NCBI RefSeq assembly: GCF_000717655.1
Contig: NZ_JNZY01000010.1
Span: forward strand, 248,001-312,000
Length of the DNA: 64,000 bases
Reading direction: 5' to 3'
DNA from: Streptomyces katrae
GTDB taxonomy: Bacteria; Actinomycetota; Actinomycetes; Streptomycetales; Streptomycetaceae
Shown: piece after piece, positions 26,483-35,222 of the stretch
Layout: each line of letters begins with the position of its first letter
Position numbering within the stretch: the first letter of the stretch is position 1
Program-made: the position numbers and the translations under genes
The notes under the pieces: generated by a model
What the model was told of the DNA's origin: nothing
Databases searched by the model: none
Seen by the model: the letters and a program-made list of their open reading frames with translations, nothing else

Positions 26483-28126
26483 GTGTCTGCCGCGTCGAGC
26501 ACCGCGTCGTCGAGTTACGCATCAGGGGTCTTCGAAGTGCCGCTGCTGGGCGACACGATCGGCGAGAACCTGGACCGCACCGTCCGCCGGTTCCCCGACC
26601 GCGACGCCCTCGTCGACCTCGCCGCCGGGCGTAGGTGGACGTACGCGGAGCTCGCCGCCGACGTCGACGCCCTCGCACTGGGCCTGCTGGACCTGGGCAT
26701 CGCGAAGGGGGACCGGGTCGGCATCTGGGCGCCGAACCGCGCCGAGTGGACGCTCGTGCAGTACGCCACCGCGAAGATCGGCGCCATCCTCGTCACCGTC
26801 AACCCGGCTTACCGCTCGCACGAGCTGGAGTACGTCCTGAGGCAGTCCGGTATCCGGCTGCTCGTCGCGGCGGAGCGCTTCAAGACATCCGACTACGCCG
26901 GGATGATCGAGGAGGTGGGCCCGCACTGCCCGGAGCTGGAGTTCACGGTCCTCCTGGACGGGCCGCGGTGGACGGCCCTGCTCGACCGGGGCCGCCGGGG
27001 CGATCCGGCCGATCTCGTCCGCGCCGGAGCCGAGTTGAGCCCGGATGATCCGGTCAACATCCAGTACACCTCGGGGACCACCGGCTTCCCCAAGGGTGCG
27101 ACCCTGTCGCACCACAACATCCTCAACAACGGCTTCTTCGTGGGCGAGCTGTGCCACTACACCGAGCAGGACCGGGTCTGCATTCCGGTGCCGTTCTACC
27201 ACTGCTTCGGCATGGTCATGGGAAACCTCGCCTGCACCAGCCACGGCGCGGCGATGGTGATCCCGGCGCCGTCGTTCGACCCGGAGGCGACCCTCGCCGC
27301 GGTCGAAGCGGAGTCCTGCACCTCCCTGTACGGGGTCCCCACGATGTTCATCGCCGAGCTGGCCGCACCCGGCTTCGACGCGTACGACCTGTCCAGCCTG
27401 CGCACGGGGATCATGGCGGGCTCGCCCTGCCCGGTCGAGGTCATGAAGGAGGTCATCGACCGGATGGGCATGCGCGAGGTGTCCATCTGCTACGGGATGA
27501 CGGAGACCTCGCCGGTGTCGACGCAGACCCGTGCCGACGACTCCGTCGAGCGCCGGGTGTCCACCGTCGGCCGCGTCGGGCCCCACCTGGAGGTCAAGGT
27601 GGTCGATCCGCAGTCGGGGCGGACCGTGCCCCGCGGCGAGCCGGGGGAGCTCTGCGCCCGTGGCTACTCGGTGATGCTCGGCTACTGGGGCGAGCCGGAG
27701 CGCACCGCCGAGGCCGTCGACGCGGCGCGCTGGATGCACACCGGCGACCTGGCGGTGATGGACGAGGACGGCTATCTGAGCATCACCGGCCGTATCAAGG
27801 ACATGGTGATCCGCGGCGGGGAGAACGTGTACCCGCGGGAGATCGAGGAGTTCCTCCACGCCCATCCGGACGTCCTGGACGTCCAGGTCATCGGTGTCCC
27901 CGACCCCAAGTACGGGGAGGAGCTGATGGCGTGGGTGCGGATGCGCGCAGCCGCGCAGCCGCTGACCGCGGCCGCCGTCCGCGCCTTCTGCGAGGGACGG
28001 CTGGCCCATTTCAAGATCCCGCGGTACGTGCACGTCGTGGACGAGTTCCCGATGACCGTGACCGGGAAGATCCGCAAGGTCGAGATGCGCGAGGCAGCCG
28101 CCCGGCTGCTGGGGCTCTCCTCCTAG
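26483..28126 (+). CDS. Acyl-CoA synthetase (AMP-forming, FadD-like)
   Basis: A 547-residue ANL-superfamily ligase that activates a carboxylic acid as acyl-AMP and loads it onto CoA. Motifs in order: [16 protein letters not shown] (A3, about 195), FYHCFGMV (A4), [10 protein letters not shown] (A5), [23 protein letters not shown] (A7), [18 protein letters not shown] (A8) and [12 protein letters not shown] with the catalytic Lys (A10). The closest subgroup is the medium/long-chain fatty acyl-CoA ligases of actinobacteria. GTG 26483 is placed by AGGAGG at 26472-26477. It is a monocistronic unit as far as can be seen; the ABM monooxygenase gene converges on it. Confidence 0.93.
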   Translation: MSAASSTASSSYASGVFEVPLLGDTIGENLDRTVRRFPDRDALVDLAAGRRWTYAELAADVDALALGLLDLGIAKGDRVGIWAPNRAEWTLVQYATAKIGAILVTVNPAYRSHELEYVLRQSGIRLLVAAERFKTSDYAGMIEEVGPHCPELEFTVLLDGPRWTALLDRGRRGDPADLVRAGAELSPDDPVNIQYTSGTTGFPKGATLSHHNILNNGFFVGELCHYTEQDRVCIPVPFYHCFGMVMGNLACTSHGAAMVIPAPSFDPEATLAAVEAESCTSLYGVPTMFIAELAAPGFDAYDLSSLRTGIMAGSPCPVEVMKEVIDRMGMREVSICYGMTETSPVSTQTRADDSVERRVSTVGRVGPHLEVKVVDPQSGRTVPRGEPGELCARGYSVMLGYWGEPERTAEAVDAARWMHTGDLAVMDEDGYLSITGRIKDMVIRGGENVYPREIEEFLHAHPDVLDVQVIGVPDPKYGEELMAWVRMRAAAQPLTAAAVRAFCEGRLAHFKIPRYVHVVDEFPMTVTGKIRKVEMREAAARLLGLSS

Positions 28127-28148
28127 CAGCCGGGCCGGCCGGCGCGGT

Positions 28149-28475
28149 TCAGTCGCGGGGAGACAGCTCGGCCATGGCGCTCCAGCCCTGGCCGGGCACC
28201 TCGACGTGGATGATCTCCGGCGTGCCGGCGATGGCGCCCGCGAGGGTCTCCATACCGGCCTTGAAGTGGTCGGACGCTACGTGGGCGGCGCCCGCCTCGG
28301 CGTCGGTGAAGGCTTCCAGGAGCGTGTACCTGTTGGGGTCCTCGACGCTGCGCGACCAGTCGTAGAAGAGGTTGCCCGGTTCGTTGCGGGTGGCCCGGGT
28401 GAAGTCGTCGACGAGGGTGAGCCAGTTGTCGCTGTGCTCCGGACGGACGTCGAACCTGACGGCGATGAAGATCAT
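28149..28475 (-). CDS. ABM-domain monooxygenase / YgiN-like protein
   Basis: A 108-residue antibiotic-biosynthesis-monooxygenase (dimeric alpha/beta-barrel) protein, start MIFIAVRFDVRP. The family core shows as FTRATRNEPGNLFYDW, YTLLEAFTDAEAGAAH and HFKAGMETL. Members oxidise quinol-like or polyketide aromatics without cofactors, or act as small stress enzymes; the substrate is unknown. ATG 28475 is preferred to an upstream in-frame ATG at 28511, whose first 12 residues are Arg/Pro-rich and not part of the fold. A MITE-like element lies about 90 bp upstream. Confidence 0.88.
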   Translation of the reverse strand: MIFIAVRFDVRPEHSDNWLTLVDDFTRATRNEPGNLFYDWSRSVEDPNRYTLLEAFTDAEAGAAHVASDHFKAGMETLAGAIAGTPEIIHVEVPGQGWSAMAELSPRD

Positions 28476-28563
28476 GCCGACCAGCCTGGCAGGCCGCCGC
28501 GGGCCGCGCATCCCCAGCGCGCCGCATTTCCGGCAGGGTCGGAAAACCCGCGCGCCGGGCGGC

Positions 28564-28726
28564 TAAGGGCTGTCCCGCAATCCCCGGCGGGCGCACGACG
28601 ACAGCTACGGCGCCTCGCCGCGTTGTCGGAACGTCCGCATACGCCTATGCGGACGCCCCTCCGCCTTGCGATGCACCGCATCTGACGCCGTGCGCTGATC
28701 CGCCGGGGATTACGGGACAGCCCTTA
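28564..28726. mobile_element. Complete 163-bp MITE-like palindromic element (copy 1)
   Basis: Bounded by 27-bp terminal inverted repeats (28564-28590 and 28700-28726) matching at 26 of 27 positions. If the outer TA on each side is taken as a target duplication, the element proper starts AGGGCTGTCCCG and ends CGGGACAGCCCT, a terminus resembling those of TA-targeting IS5-group elements (from memory). The interior has a second dyad, GTCCGCATA-CGCC-TATGCGGAC, and no coding capacity. A related but truncated copy is at about 50354-50478. Confidence 0.8.
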
Positions 28727-29467
28727 GGCGCAGTCCGCGGCAGCCTGCGCGAGCGCGGTGCGGACCTGCTGCGGGCGCCGCCGGAACTCCTCGGTCGGCA
28801 GCGACACCGACAGGGCGTGCACCGCCTCGCCTTCGTCCGCGCGCCCGCGGGGCAGGGCGACGGCCAGGCAGGTGTAGAAGGGATCGGCCTCCCCGACGGA
28901 CAGCGCGAAGCCCTGCCCCCGGACCCGGGACAGCTCCGCCTCCAGCAGTTCGGCACTGGTGATGGTGGCCCCGGTCAGGCGGGCCATTCCGTGCGCGGCC
29001 AGGTACCGCCGCCGCAGCGGCCGGGGCAGCTCGGCGAGCAGTGCCTTGCCGTGCGCGGTGGCGTGCGCCCGGGTCTCCCGCCCGGGGGTGAACGGGTTCG
29101 CCGCGTCCGTGACGGGGGCTGTGGTGTCGACGATGGTGATCAGGCCGCCCCGGTAGGCGGTGTGGTACGCCTCGGCGCCGGTGGCGCGGCGCAGCCGGGT
29201 CAGCAGATCGGCCATGCGCGGCGCGGGCTCCAGCTGCCGCAGGAGGCTCCGCTGCAGCCCGGGAATGTGCGGTCCCAGCACGTACCCCTGCGCGGTGCGG
29301 ACGAGGTACCCGCGTTCGGTCAGCGGCGCCAGCAGGTGGTAGGCGGTGGACAGGGAACACTCCGTCCGGCGTGCCAGCGCCTTGGCGCTGACGGGCCCGG
29401 CCGCGTCGGCGACGGCGTCGAGGATCGCCAGCGCGCGGTCGACGGACTGCGGACCGGTGGGCGGCAT
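28724..29467 (-). CDS. IclR-family transcriptional regulator
   Basis: A 247-residue regulator. N-terminal winged helix (PQSVDRALAILDAV, SVSAKALARRT-like helices with CSLSTAYHLLAPL, wing GYVLGP, about 5-70) and a C-terminal IclR effector domain (THAHGKALLAELP-like region, AELLEAELSRVRGQGFA, VALPRG). The effector is unknown. The stop codon TAA (28726-28724) is the first three bases of the MITE-like element, so the natural C-terminus was set or shortened by the insertion. The hemerythrin gene is divergent and is a candidate target. Confidence 0.9.
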   Translation of the reverse strand: MPPTGPQSVDRALAILDAVADAAGPVSAKALARRTECSLSTAYHLLAPLTERGYLVRTAQGYVLGPHIPGLQRSLLRQLEPAPRMADLLTRLRRATGAEAYHTAYRGGLITIVDTTAPVTDAANPFTPGRETRAHATAHGKALLAELPRPLRRRYLAAHGMARLTGATITSAELLEAELSRVRGQGFALSVGEADPFYTCLAVALPRGRADEGEAVHALSVSLPTEEFRRRPQQVRTALAQAAADCA

Positions 29468-29582
29468 GGTGGGTGCTCCCGAGGTGGTGCGTGCACGGAT
29501 CCCCGAGCTTATGGCGCAGCGGACGGGCGGCGTTCATCGAACGTTGACCGGACGCAGAGGGGGAGCGCGCACAGTCGTGCGC

Positions 29583-30281
29583 ATGGACAGCGAACACGAC
29601 GCCCGCGCGAGGCGGCACGACCCTGCGGCGGCTGCGGATCTCACCGGTATCCGGCTCGCCCACCGCGCCATCCTGGCCGACATCGAGCGCCTCGCCCGGC
29701 TGCTCGCCGCTCTTGCCGCGGCCGCGGAACCGGCCGGATCCGCGCGGGCGGAGGCCGTCGCCCGGTACGTGCACCGCTACCACTCCGTCGTACGCGGTCA
29801 CCACCGCGGCGAGGACGAGATCCTGTGGCCGGTGGTCCTGGACGCCGTACCCGACGCGGCCGACGCGGTGGCCGGCATCGTCCGCTTCCTCCACGACCAC
29901 GAGGCCCTCGATGCGCTCCAGGCCGCCTGCGACGCGGCCGCGGACCGCTTCGCCGCGGAACCCGGCCGGCACGCCCGGCGGTTGGCCGGGCTCCTCGCCG
30001 ACCAGCGGGACCTGCTGGCCGAGCACATCGAAGCCGAGGAGCGGCACGTCTTCCCGGTCATCGCCGCCCGGGTGCCCGGCGCCGCCTACGCCGCCGCGGA
30101 GGCGCGCATCCGCAGCGCCGACCGGTCCGCCGACCCGGTGTGGGCCCGCGCCTGGCTGCTCAGCCACGCCACCGAGGACGAGGCCCGCCGCCTGCTGCCC
30201 GGCGCCGCCGCGGACCCGGCCGCCCGGGAACCCCTGCTGCAGGCGTACGCCGCCGAAGTGGCGCTGGTGTTCGCGGCCTGA
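29583..30281 (+). CDS. Hemerythrin-like HHE-domain protein
   Basis: A 232-residue protein with a four-helix HHE cation-binding domain. Potential diiron ligands are spaced as in hemerythrins: RLAHRAIL, RYHSVVRGHHRGEDEILW, FLHDHEALD, LAEHIEAEERHVFP. Such proteins bind O2 or NO, or respond to oxidative stress, in the cytoplasm. The last 60 residues form an extra helical part also seen in actinobacterial members. ATG 29583 is chosen; GTG 29577, 11 nt after AGGGGGAG, is an alternative giving two more residues. It is divergent from the IclR gene and ends 9 bp before the convergent LysR gene. Confidence 0.87.
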   Translation: MDSEHDARARRHDPAAAADLTGIRLAHRAILADIERLARLLAALAAAAEPAGSARAEAVARYVHRYHSVVRGHHRGEDEILWPVVLDAVPDAADAVAGIVRFLHDHEALDALQAACDAAADRFAAEPGRHARRLAGLLADQRDLLAEHIEAEERHVFPVIAARVPGAAYAAAEARIRSADRSADPVWARAWLLSHATEDEARRLLPGAAADPAAREPLLQAYAAEVALVFAA

Positions 30282-30290
30282 CCGCGGGTT

Positions 30291-31178
30291 TCAGCCGTCG
30301 GCCCACTGCCGGGCGAGCGAGGCGAAGGCGCGGGCGGCGGCGCTCTCGTACGCGCTCTCCCGGCGCAGGAGGACCACGGTCCGCGCCGGGAGGGCGGGGG
30401 CGAGGGGGACGGGGTGCAGCGGGGTGTGGTCGCGGGTGACGGCGTCGGGGAGCACCGTGGCGAGCCCGGTGCGCCGGACGATCTCGGTGAGGGCGCTGAT
30501 GGAGTTGGCCTCCACCGCGATCGGCGGTTCGATGCGGTGCCGGTGGAAGTACGCGTCGATGTGGGCCCGCGTCGCGAAGTCGCCGCTGAGCAACGCCAGT
30601 GGGCACGCGGCGAGTTCGGACGGCGGAAGGGGCTCGGTACGGCCGGCGTGCGGGTGGGCGGCGCCGACCACCAGGCAGAGCGACTCGGTGAACAGATCGG
30701 TGGCGCCGACGCCGGGCAGGTGCGGGCCCTGGAAGGCGATCCCCAGGTCGACGGCATCGGCCAGCAGAGCGGACTCCAGCCGACTCTGCGTCATCTCCTT
30801 GACGTTCAGGGTGATGCCCGGGTGCCGGGCGTGCAGTTCCGCGGCCAGCGGGCCCAGCAGGTACGCGGTGAAGGTCGGCGTCATGGCGAGGCGCAGACTG
30901 CCGCGGGAGAGGTCCGCCACGTCCAGGACGGCCCGCTCGGCTGCGGCCAGGTCCTGGAGTGCGCGGCGCGCGTACGGGAGGAAGGCCGCGCCCGCGTCGG
31001 TCAGGCGTACGGCGCGCCCCGTACGGTCCAGGAGCTGGACCCCCACGGTCCGCTCCAGCTGCCTGATCTGCTGCGAGAGCGTGGGCTGCGAGACGTGCAG
31101 CTCCTCGGCGGCGCGGGTGAAGCTGCCGTGCTCGGCCACGGCCAGCAGATAGCGGAGATGGCGCAGTTCCGGAGGCAT
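30291..31178 (-). CDS. LysR-type regulator, CynR-like
   Basis: A 295-residue LTTR. The N-terminal HTH is clear (MPPELRHLRYLLAVAEHGSF, AAEELHVSQPTLSQQIRQLE), followed by the effector domain (SRGSLRLAMTPTFTAYLLGP, LLADAVDLGIAF). Because it is divergent from carbonic anhydrase and cyanase genes, it is most likely a CynR-type activator answering cyanate. ATG 31178 is preferred to the in-frame ATG at 31202, as LTTRs start just before the 'LRxLRYLLAV' helix. The gene has no obvious ribosome-binding site. Confidence 0.9.
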   Translation of the reverse strand: MPPELRHLRYLLAVAEHGSFTRAAEELHVSQPTLSQQIRQLERTVGVQLLDRTGRAVRLTDAGAAFLPYARRALQDLAAAERAVLDVADLSRGSLRLAMTPTFTAYLLGPLAAELHARHPGITLNVKEMTQSRLESALLADAVDLGIAFQGPHLPGVGATDLFTESLCLVVGAAHPHAGRTEPLPPSELAACPLALLSGDFATRAHIDAYFHRHRIEPPIAVEANSISALTEIVRRTGLATVLPDAVTRDHTPLHPVPLAPALPARTVVLLRRESAYESAAARAFASLARQWADG

Positions 31179-31302
31179 GAGCGCAAGTATAGATGGAACC
31201 AATAACGATCATGAATTGTGCGTCTTGGACACTATAGGTACAGGTCATGCAGGGTGGAACTCGTCAGCCCGACCAGGGCGGACACCACCGAAGGGAGTGA
31301 CC
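31179..31302. promoter_or_regulatory. Divergent cyn regulatory region
   Basis: 124 bp between the regulator and carbonic anhydrase starts, with a markedly AT-richer core (31185-31240). It holds TATACT (minus strand, 31191-31186), which could be a -10 box giving a nearly leaderless regulator mRNA, and a TATAG on the plus strand at 31234. A LysR binding site is expected here by analogy, but I cannot point to a clear T-N11-A box. Confidence 0.45.
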
Positions 31303-31905
31303 GTGCAAGACCTCGCCGAGGGCGTCGCGCACTTTCAGCAGGACGTTTTCCCGGCCAAGGCGGAGCTCTTCGCCCGCCTGGCGACCACCCACCGGCCGCA
31401 CACGCTCTTCATCAGCTGCTCCGACGCCCGTGTCGTCCCGGAGCTGATCACCCAGCGGGAGCCGGGCGAGCTGTTCGTCATCCGGACCGCCGGCAACCTC
31501 GTACCGGCCCACGCGGACGGCGGCCGGACTGACGGCGCCGACGGCGTGGCGGCCGGCATCGAGTACGCGCTCGCCGTCCTGGGCGTCCGCGACATCGTGA
31601 TCTGCGGACACTCCGCCTGCGGCGCGATGACCGCACTCGCCGCGGGCCAGGACCTCACGGAGCTGCCCGCCGTCGCCCGGTGGCTGCGTCACGCGGCGCC
31701 CACCGGGGCCCCCCGGGGCGAGGTCGGCGTGCTGGTCCGGAACAACGTCGCCCTCCAGCTCGCACATCTCGCCACGCACCCCGCCGTCGCCCGCGCTCTG
31801 GCCGCGGACGCCGTCACCCTGCACGGCTGGGTCTACGACATCCCCACCGGCACGGTCGAGCGGATCGACCCCGCCACCGGCCGGTCCGCCGCCCCCGCGG
31901 CCTGA
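31303..31905 (+). CDS. cynT: Beta-class carbonic anhydrase (cyanate operon)
   Basis: A 200-residue beta-carbonic anhydrase. Zinc ligands and the Asp/Arg dyad are visible in [11 protein letters not shown] and [21 protein letters not shown] and [12 protein letters not shown] complete the family core. In cyanate metabolism CynT keeps bicarbonate, the cosubstrate of cyanase, available by rehydrating CO2. GTG 31303 is placed by AAGGGAG 5 nt upstream. The cyanase gene starts 43 bp after its stop in the same direction, so the two form an operon. No cyanate transporter gene (CynX-like) is present. Confidence 0.93.
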   Translation: MQDLAEGVAHFQQDVFPAKAELFARLATTHRPHTLFISCSDARVVPELITQREPGELFVIRTAGNLVPAHADGGRTDGADGVAAGIEYALAVLGVRDIVICGHSACGAMTALAAGQDLTELPAVARWLRHAAPTGAPRGEVGVLVRNNVALQLAHLATHPAVARALAADAVTLHGWVYDIPTGTVERIDPATGRSAAPAA

Positions 31906-31948
31906 TCCGCCCCTCCCCGCCCACTCCACCCCTGAAAGGGAACTTCCC

Positions 31949-32419
31949 GTGATCCACGCCCAGTTCGACCCCTCCGCCCGTCAGGCCCTGGCCGACGCCG
32001 CCGTCGAGGCCAAGATCCGCAAGGACCTCACCTGGCAGCAGATCGCCGACGCGGCCGGCCTGTCGGTCGCCTTCGTCACCGCCGCGGTGCTGGGCCAGCA
32101 CCCGCTGCCGGCCGCCTCCGCGGGGGCCGTCGCCGAGATGCTCGGCCTCGACGCCGAGGCCGCGCTGCTCCTGCAGACGATCCCCACCCGGGGCTCGATC
32201 CCGGGCGGCATCCCCACCGACCCGACCATCTACCGCTTCCACGAGATGCTCCAGGTGTACGGCACCACCCTCAAGGCCCTGGTCCACGAGCAGTTCGGCG
32301 ACGGCATCATCAGCGCGATCAACTTCAAGCTGGACGTCAGGAAGGTCGCGGACCCGGAAGGCGGCGAGCGCGCCGTCATCACCCTCGACGGCAAGTACCT
32401 CCCCACCAAGCCGTTCTAG
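31949..32419 (+). CDS. cynS: Cyanate hydratase (cyanase)
   Basis: A 156-residue cyanase, the usual length. It converts cyanate and bicarbonate to ammonia and CO2. The N-terminal helical domain ([21 protein letters not shown]) is followed by the catalytic domain with the conserved Arg and Glu in [12 protein letters not shown] and the catalytic Ser in [10 protein letters not shown]; the terminal GKYLPTKPF is typical. GTG 31949 follows GAAAGGGAA. Its stop overlaps that of the convergent ArsR-type gene in the palindrome CTAG, so there is no room for a terminator between them. Confidence 0.96.
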   Translation: MIHAQFDPSARQALADAAVEAKIRKDLTWQQIADAAGLSVAFVTAAVLGQHPLPAASAGAVAEMLGLDAEAALLLQTIPTRGSIPGGIPTDPTIYRFHEMLQVYGTTLKALVHEQFGDGIISAINFKLDVRKVADPEGGERAVITLDGKYLPTKPF

Positions 32420-33414
32420 GCGGAGGCGTCGAGGAGGGTCTCGGCGACCGCGGTGCGCGCGTACAGCACCGAGCGGCCCGCCCTGTGCGCGCTGACCAGG
32501 CCCGCGTCGCGCAACGCAGTCAGGTTCCGGGACACCCCGGCCGCCGAGAGCCCCGTACGCCGGGCCAGCTCGGTGGTGGAAGCGGGCGCCTCGAGCTCCG
32601 TCAGCAGCAGGGTCCGCGAACGGCCGAGCACGGCGGCGAGGGCCTCGGCCTTCCCGGCCGGCGGCCGCGACGTCCACAGCGCACCCACCCCGCGCGCCGG
32701 ATACGCGAGCTGCGGCGGATCCGGCGGCGTCATCCGGGTCAGCAGGCCCGGCCCGAGGAAGGCCGAGGGAACCAGCAGCAGTCCCCGGCCCGCCGTCTCC
32801 CGGGACAGGGGCCGGGTCCTGCGCACCAGGCGCAGGGCGTTGTCGTCCCACTGCACCGCACTGTGCAGCTCGTTGATGACCTGGCCCGCGCCCTGCTCGG
32901 CGGCCTGCCGGGCCCGGTGGAAGACATCGGCATCGAGCACCGAGCGGATCCGTGCCCAGTACGGGGCGAGCGCCAGCTTCCAGTACGCCTCGATCTCCTC
33001 CGCCAGCCGGGGCAGCCGGGCCTGCGGGTCCGCGTGCAGGGCCCGTGCCCGGCGGCCCAGCGCGCCCTGGTGGTAGCGCAGGTGGTCGAGGTTGCGGCGG
33101 ACCGGTTCGGCCGGAGCGGCCAGGACCCCGGCCAGCTCCGCCGCCAGCGCGGGGGCCGGTCCGGCGGGCGCAGGGTTGAGGAAGTGGGGCACGTACCCCT
33201 TGGGCGGGATCAGCTCCGCGAGCCAGCCGCGGTCCAGCCCCGCGACCGTCAGCCGGGGCCTCACCTGCTCCGCCCACGGCCGGTACACGGGCGAGACGGC
33301 GCCGTCGTTCAGCAGCCGCCGGAAGCTGGTCACCACCTCCCACAACGGCGAGACGGAGAACCGCATCTGGGCCAGATCGCCCGCCGAGAACGCCAACTCC
33401 GCCAGCGGGACCAC
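32416..33414 (-). CDS. DUF5937-like / ArsR-type winged-helix regulator
   Basis: A 332-residue protein. Residues 1 to about 245 match a streptomycete domain I know as DUF5937 ([16 protein letters not shown] near the start, [28 protein letters not shown]). The C-terminal 80 residues are an ArsR-like winged helix ([50 protein letters not shown]). Such regulators usually repress a neighbouring divergent gene, here the aldo/keto reductase 63 bp away. GTG 33414 keeps the usual N-terminal strand. The product ends at the CTAG shared with cynS. Confidence 0.87.
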   Translation of the reverse strand: MVPLAELAFSAGDLAQMRFSVSPLWEVVTSFRRLLNDGAVSPVYRPWAEQVRPRLTVAGLDRGWLAELIPPKGYVPHFLNPAPAGPAPALAAELAGVLAAPAEPVRRNLDHLRYHQGALGRRARALHADPQARLPRLAEEIEAYWKLALAPYWARIRSVLDADVFHRARQAAEQGAGQVINELHSAVQWDDNALRLVRRTRPLSRETAGRGLLLVPSAFLGPGLLTRMTPPDPPQLAYPARGVGALWTSRPPAGKAEALAAVLGRSRTLLLTELEAPASTTELARRTGLSAAGVSRNLTALRDAGLVSAHRAGRSVLYARTAVAETLLDASA

Positions 33415-33477
33415 CCCTTGGATTCACACATACTCGAATCAATGGCCCCGAGCCTACTGCGCGGAGATCATTCCGGC

Positions 33478-34383
33478 ATGACCTCTCGGACGATCACCGC
33501 GGCCGCCTCGGGCACCTGGAAACTCGGCGACCTTGAAGTGAACCGCATCGGCTTCGGCGCGATGCGACTGACCCAGAACGGCCCGGCTTTCGCCCCCGGC
33601 GCCGCCCCCAGCGACCGCGGCCGCGCGATCGGCGTGCTGCGCCGCGCCGTCGAGCTCGGCGTCAACCACATCGACACCGCCGCCTTCTACTTCTCCCCGC
33701 TGCGCTCCGCCAACGAACTGATCAACCAGGCCCTTGCGCCGTACCCGGACGATCTCGTCATCACCACGAAGGTCGGCCCCGGCCGGGCCCTGTCGGGGGA
33801 GTTCCTGCCGCACGCCACCCCCGGGCAGCTGCGCGGCCAGGTCGAGGAGAACCTGCGCCAGCTCGGCCGCGACCACCTCGACGTGGTCAACCTGCGCATC
33901 GTCGGGACCGATTCGATCGCCGAGCGCTTCGGCGCACTGGCCGAGCTGCGCGAGGCGGGACTCATCCGCCACCTCGGCCTGTCCAACGTGCAGCCCGGAC
34001 ACCTCGCCGAAGCCCAGGCCATCGCGCCGGTGGTCTGCGTGCAGAACCTGTACGGGATCGGCGCCCGGCCCGAGCAGGAGGCGTTCCTGCGCACCTGCGG
34101 CGAGCAGGGCGTGGCGTTCGTGCCGTTCTACTCGATCGCCGGTACGGGACGCGAAGCGGGCGCGAGCGGCGCCGAACACGAGGCGGTGGTCGCCGTGGCC
34201 CGTGCCCACGGGGTGGGCCCCGCCGAGATCCGGCTGGCCTGGACCCTGCACCGCGGACCGCACGTCCTGGCCATCCCGGGAACCGGCAACCCGGACCACC
34301 TCACCGCCAACGTGGCCGCCGGCGCCCTGCGCCTCTCCGCCGAGGACCTCGCCGTGCTGGACTCCGCCGGTCCGTCCGTCTGA
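33478..34383 (+). CDS. Aldo/keto reductase
   Basis: A 301-residue (beta/alpha)8-barrel NADPH-dependent oxidoreductase. Family features: NRIGFGAMRLT, HIDTAAFYFSP with the catalytic Asp and Tyr, VITTKVGPG with the catalytic Lys, IRHLGLSNVQPGHL, VQNLYG, and a C-terminal cofactor motif LAIPGTGNPDHLTAN. The position of the catalytic His is occupied by Arg (DVVNLRIVG), seen also in some other actinobacterial members. ATG 33478 is chosen (GGAG about 12 nt upstream); an in-frame ATG at 33442 would add 12 residues. Probably controlled by the divergent ArsR-type regulator. Confidence 0.9.
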   Translation: MTSRTITAAASGTWKLGDLEVNRIGFGAMRLTQNGPAFAPGAAPSDRGRAIGVLRRAVELGVNHIDTAAFYFSPLRSANELINQALAPYPDDLVITTKVGPGRALSGEFLPHATPGQLRGQVEENLRQLGRDHLDVVNLRIVGTDSIAERFGALAELREAGLIRHLGLSNVQPGHLAEAQAIAPVVCVQNLYGIGARPEQEAFLRTCGEQGVAFVPFYSIAGTGREAGASGAEHEAVVAVARAHGVGPAEIRLAWTLHRGPHVLAIPGTGNPDHLTANVAAGALRLSAEDLAVLDSAGPSV

Positions 34384-34395
34384 CGGACCGGCGTA

Positions 34396-34431
34396 CGGCC
34401 GTCCGCCCCGCCGCGGCGGAACGGGCGGCCG
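34396..34431. terminator. Bidirectional hairpin terminator
   Basis: A 10-bp stem with one G-T pair (34396-34405 with 34422-34431) and an inner GC-rich dyad, between the convergent aldo/keto reductase and PepSY-like genes. Confidence 0.7.
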
Positions 34432-34441
34432 GGGTGCCCGG

Positions 34442-35089
34442 TCAGCGCAGACCGAGCGGTCCCTTCCCGACGACGGTGTTGCCGGTGACCGTGCCGTCGG
34501 CGCCGGCCAGGGTCACGGCATGCCGGACCCCGTCGGGACCGAGGACCACGGCCAGCCAGGCGCTGCCGCCGCCCTGCTGCGCGACGGCGCGCAGCGCTTC
34601 GAGCTTGCCGCCTTCCACGGCGGCCGTCGCCTTCTCGACGGCCTGGGCCGCCGGCAGCGCGGGCAGCGGCACCGGGGCGCCCTTGGCGGCCCCGTCCGCC
34701 CGGCCTCCCGGACCACGGCCGCCCGGCGGACGGCCCGGCAGACCGCGGTCGCCGTCGACGACCTCGGGCTCGCCGCCCTTGCGCAGCTTCGGGCCCATCG
34801 GTCCCGCCGGGCCGTCCGCCGGCTTCCCCGCACGGCCGTGCTCACGGACCTTGGCGGCGAAGCCGCCCCGCACGTGCTCCCGGTGGCCGTGCTCGGCAGC
34901 CGCCACCGCCACCGCCCCGCCGCCGATCAGGACGACCAGCCCGAGGGCGACCCATCGCGTACGCCCCTCACGGGCCAGCCGGACCAGCCGGCCACGGCGA
35001 CCCGCCGCCGTACCGGCCGCGGTCGCGTCGGCCTTGGCCTCGCCCGGGCCCGCGGGCGGCTCGGGGGGCTGGGGACTGGACTGAGTCAT
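34442..35089 (-). CDS. Single-pass membrane protein with PepSY-like C-terminus
   Basis: A 215-residue protein: a cytoplasmic Pro/Ala/Gly-rich stretch (1-45), one membrane helix (WVALGLVVLIGGGAVAVA, about 55-75), a His-rich juxtamembrane part (AEHGHREHVRG) and Arg/Gly/Pro linkers. The C-terminal block (AAQAVEKATAAVEGGKLEAL, AWLAVVLGPDGVRHAVTL) resembles a PepSY domain. GAGGAG lies 7 nt before ATG 35089, which decides the start against ATG 35095 at only 1 nt. It is divergent from a two-component system, and similar PepSY proteins act as extracytoplasmic targets or modulators of such systems. Confidence 0.8.
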   Translation of the reverse strand: MTQSSPQPPEPPAGPGEAKADATAAGTAAGRRGRLVRLAREGRTRWVALGLVVLIGGGAVAVAAAEHGHREHVRGGFAAKVREHGRAGKPADGPAGPMGPKLRKGGEPEVVDGDRGLPGRPPGGRGPGGRADGAAKGAPVPLPALPAAQAVEKATAAVEGGKLEALRAVAQQGGGSAWLAVVLGPDGVRHAVTLAGADGTVTGNTVVGKGPLGLR

Positions 35090-35150
35090 CGACATGCTCC
35101 TCGCGTTCTCCGGGCACTCTGCCCGGCTCGGCAGAGTCTGCGCGGCGGAT

Positions 35151-35189
35151 GCTGAAGCCCCGCTGAAGCAGGCTGAAGACCTCTTCAGC
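35151..35189. promoter_or_regulatory. Helically phased GCTGAAG repeats (candidate OmpR-type operator)
   Basis: GCTGAAG occurs at 35151-35157, 35162-35168 and 35172-35178 (steps of 11 and 10 bp), and its reverse complement CTTCAGC at 35183-35189. They lie on one DNA face in the 133-bp region between the divergent PepSY-like gene and the response regulator, as expected for autoregulatory sites of an OmpR-family regulator. Confidence 0.7.
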
Positions 35190-35222
35190 AAGCCGCCGAC
35201 GCGACCTGAGAACCTTGTCCCC

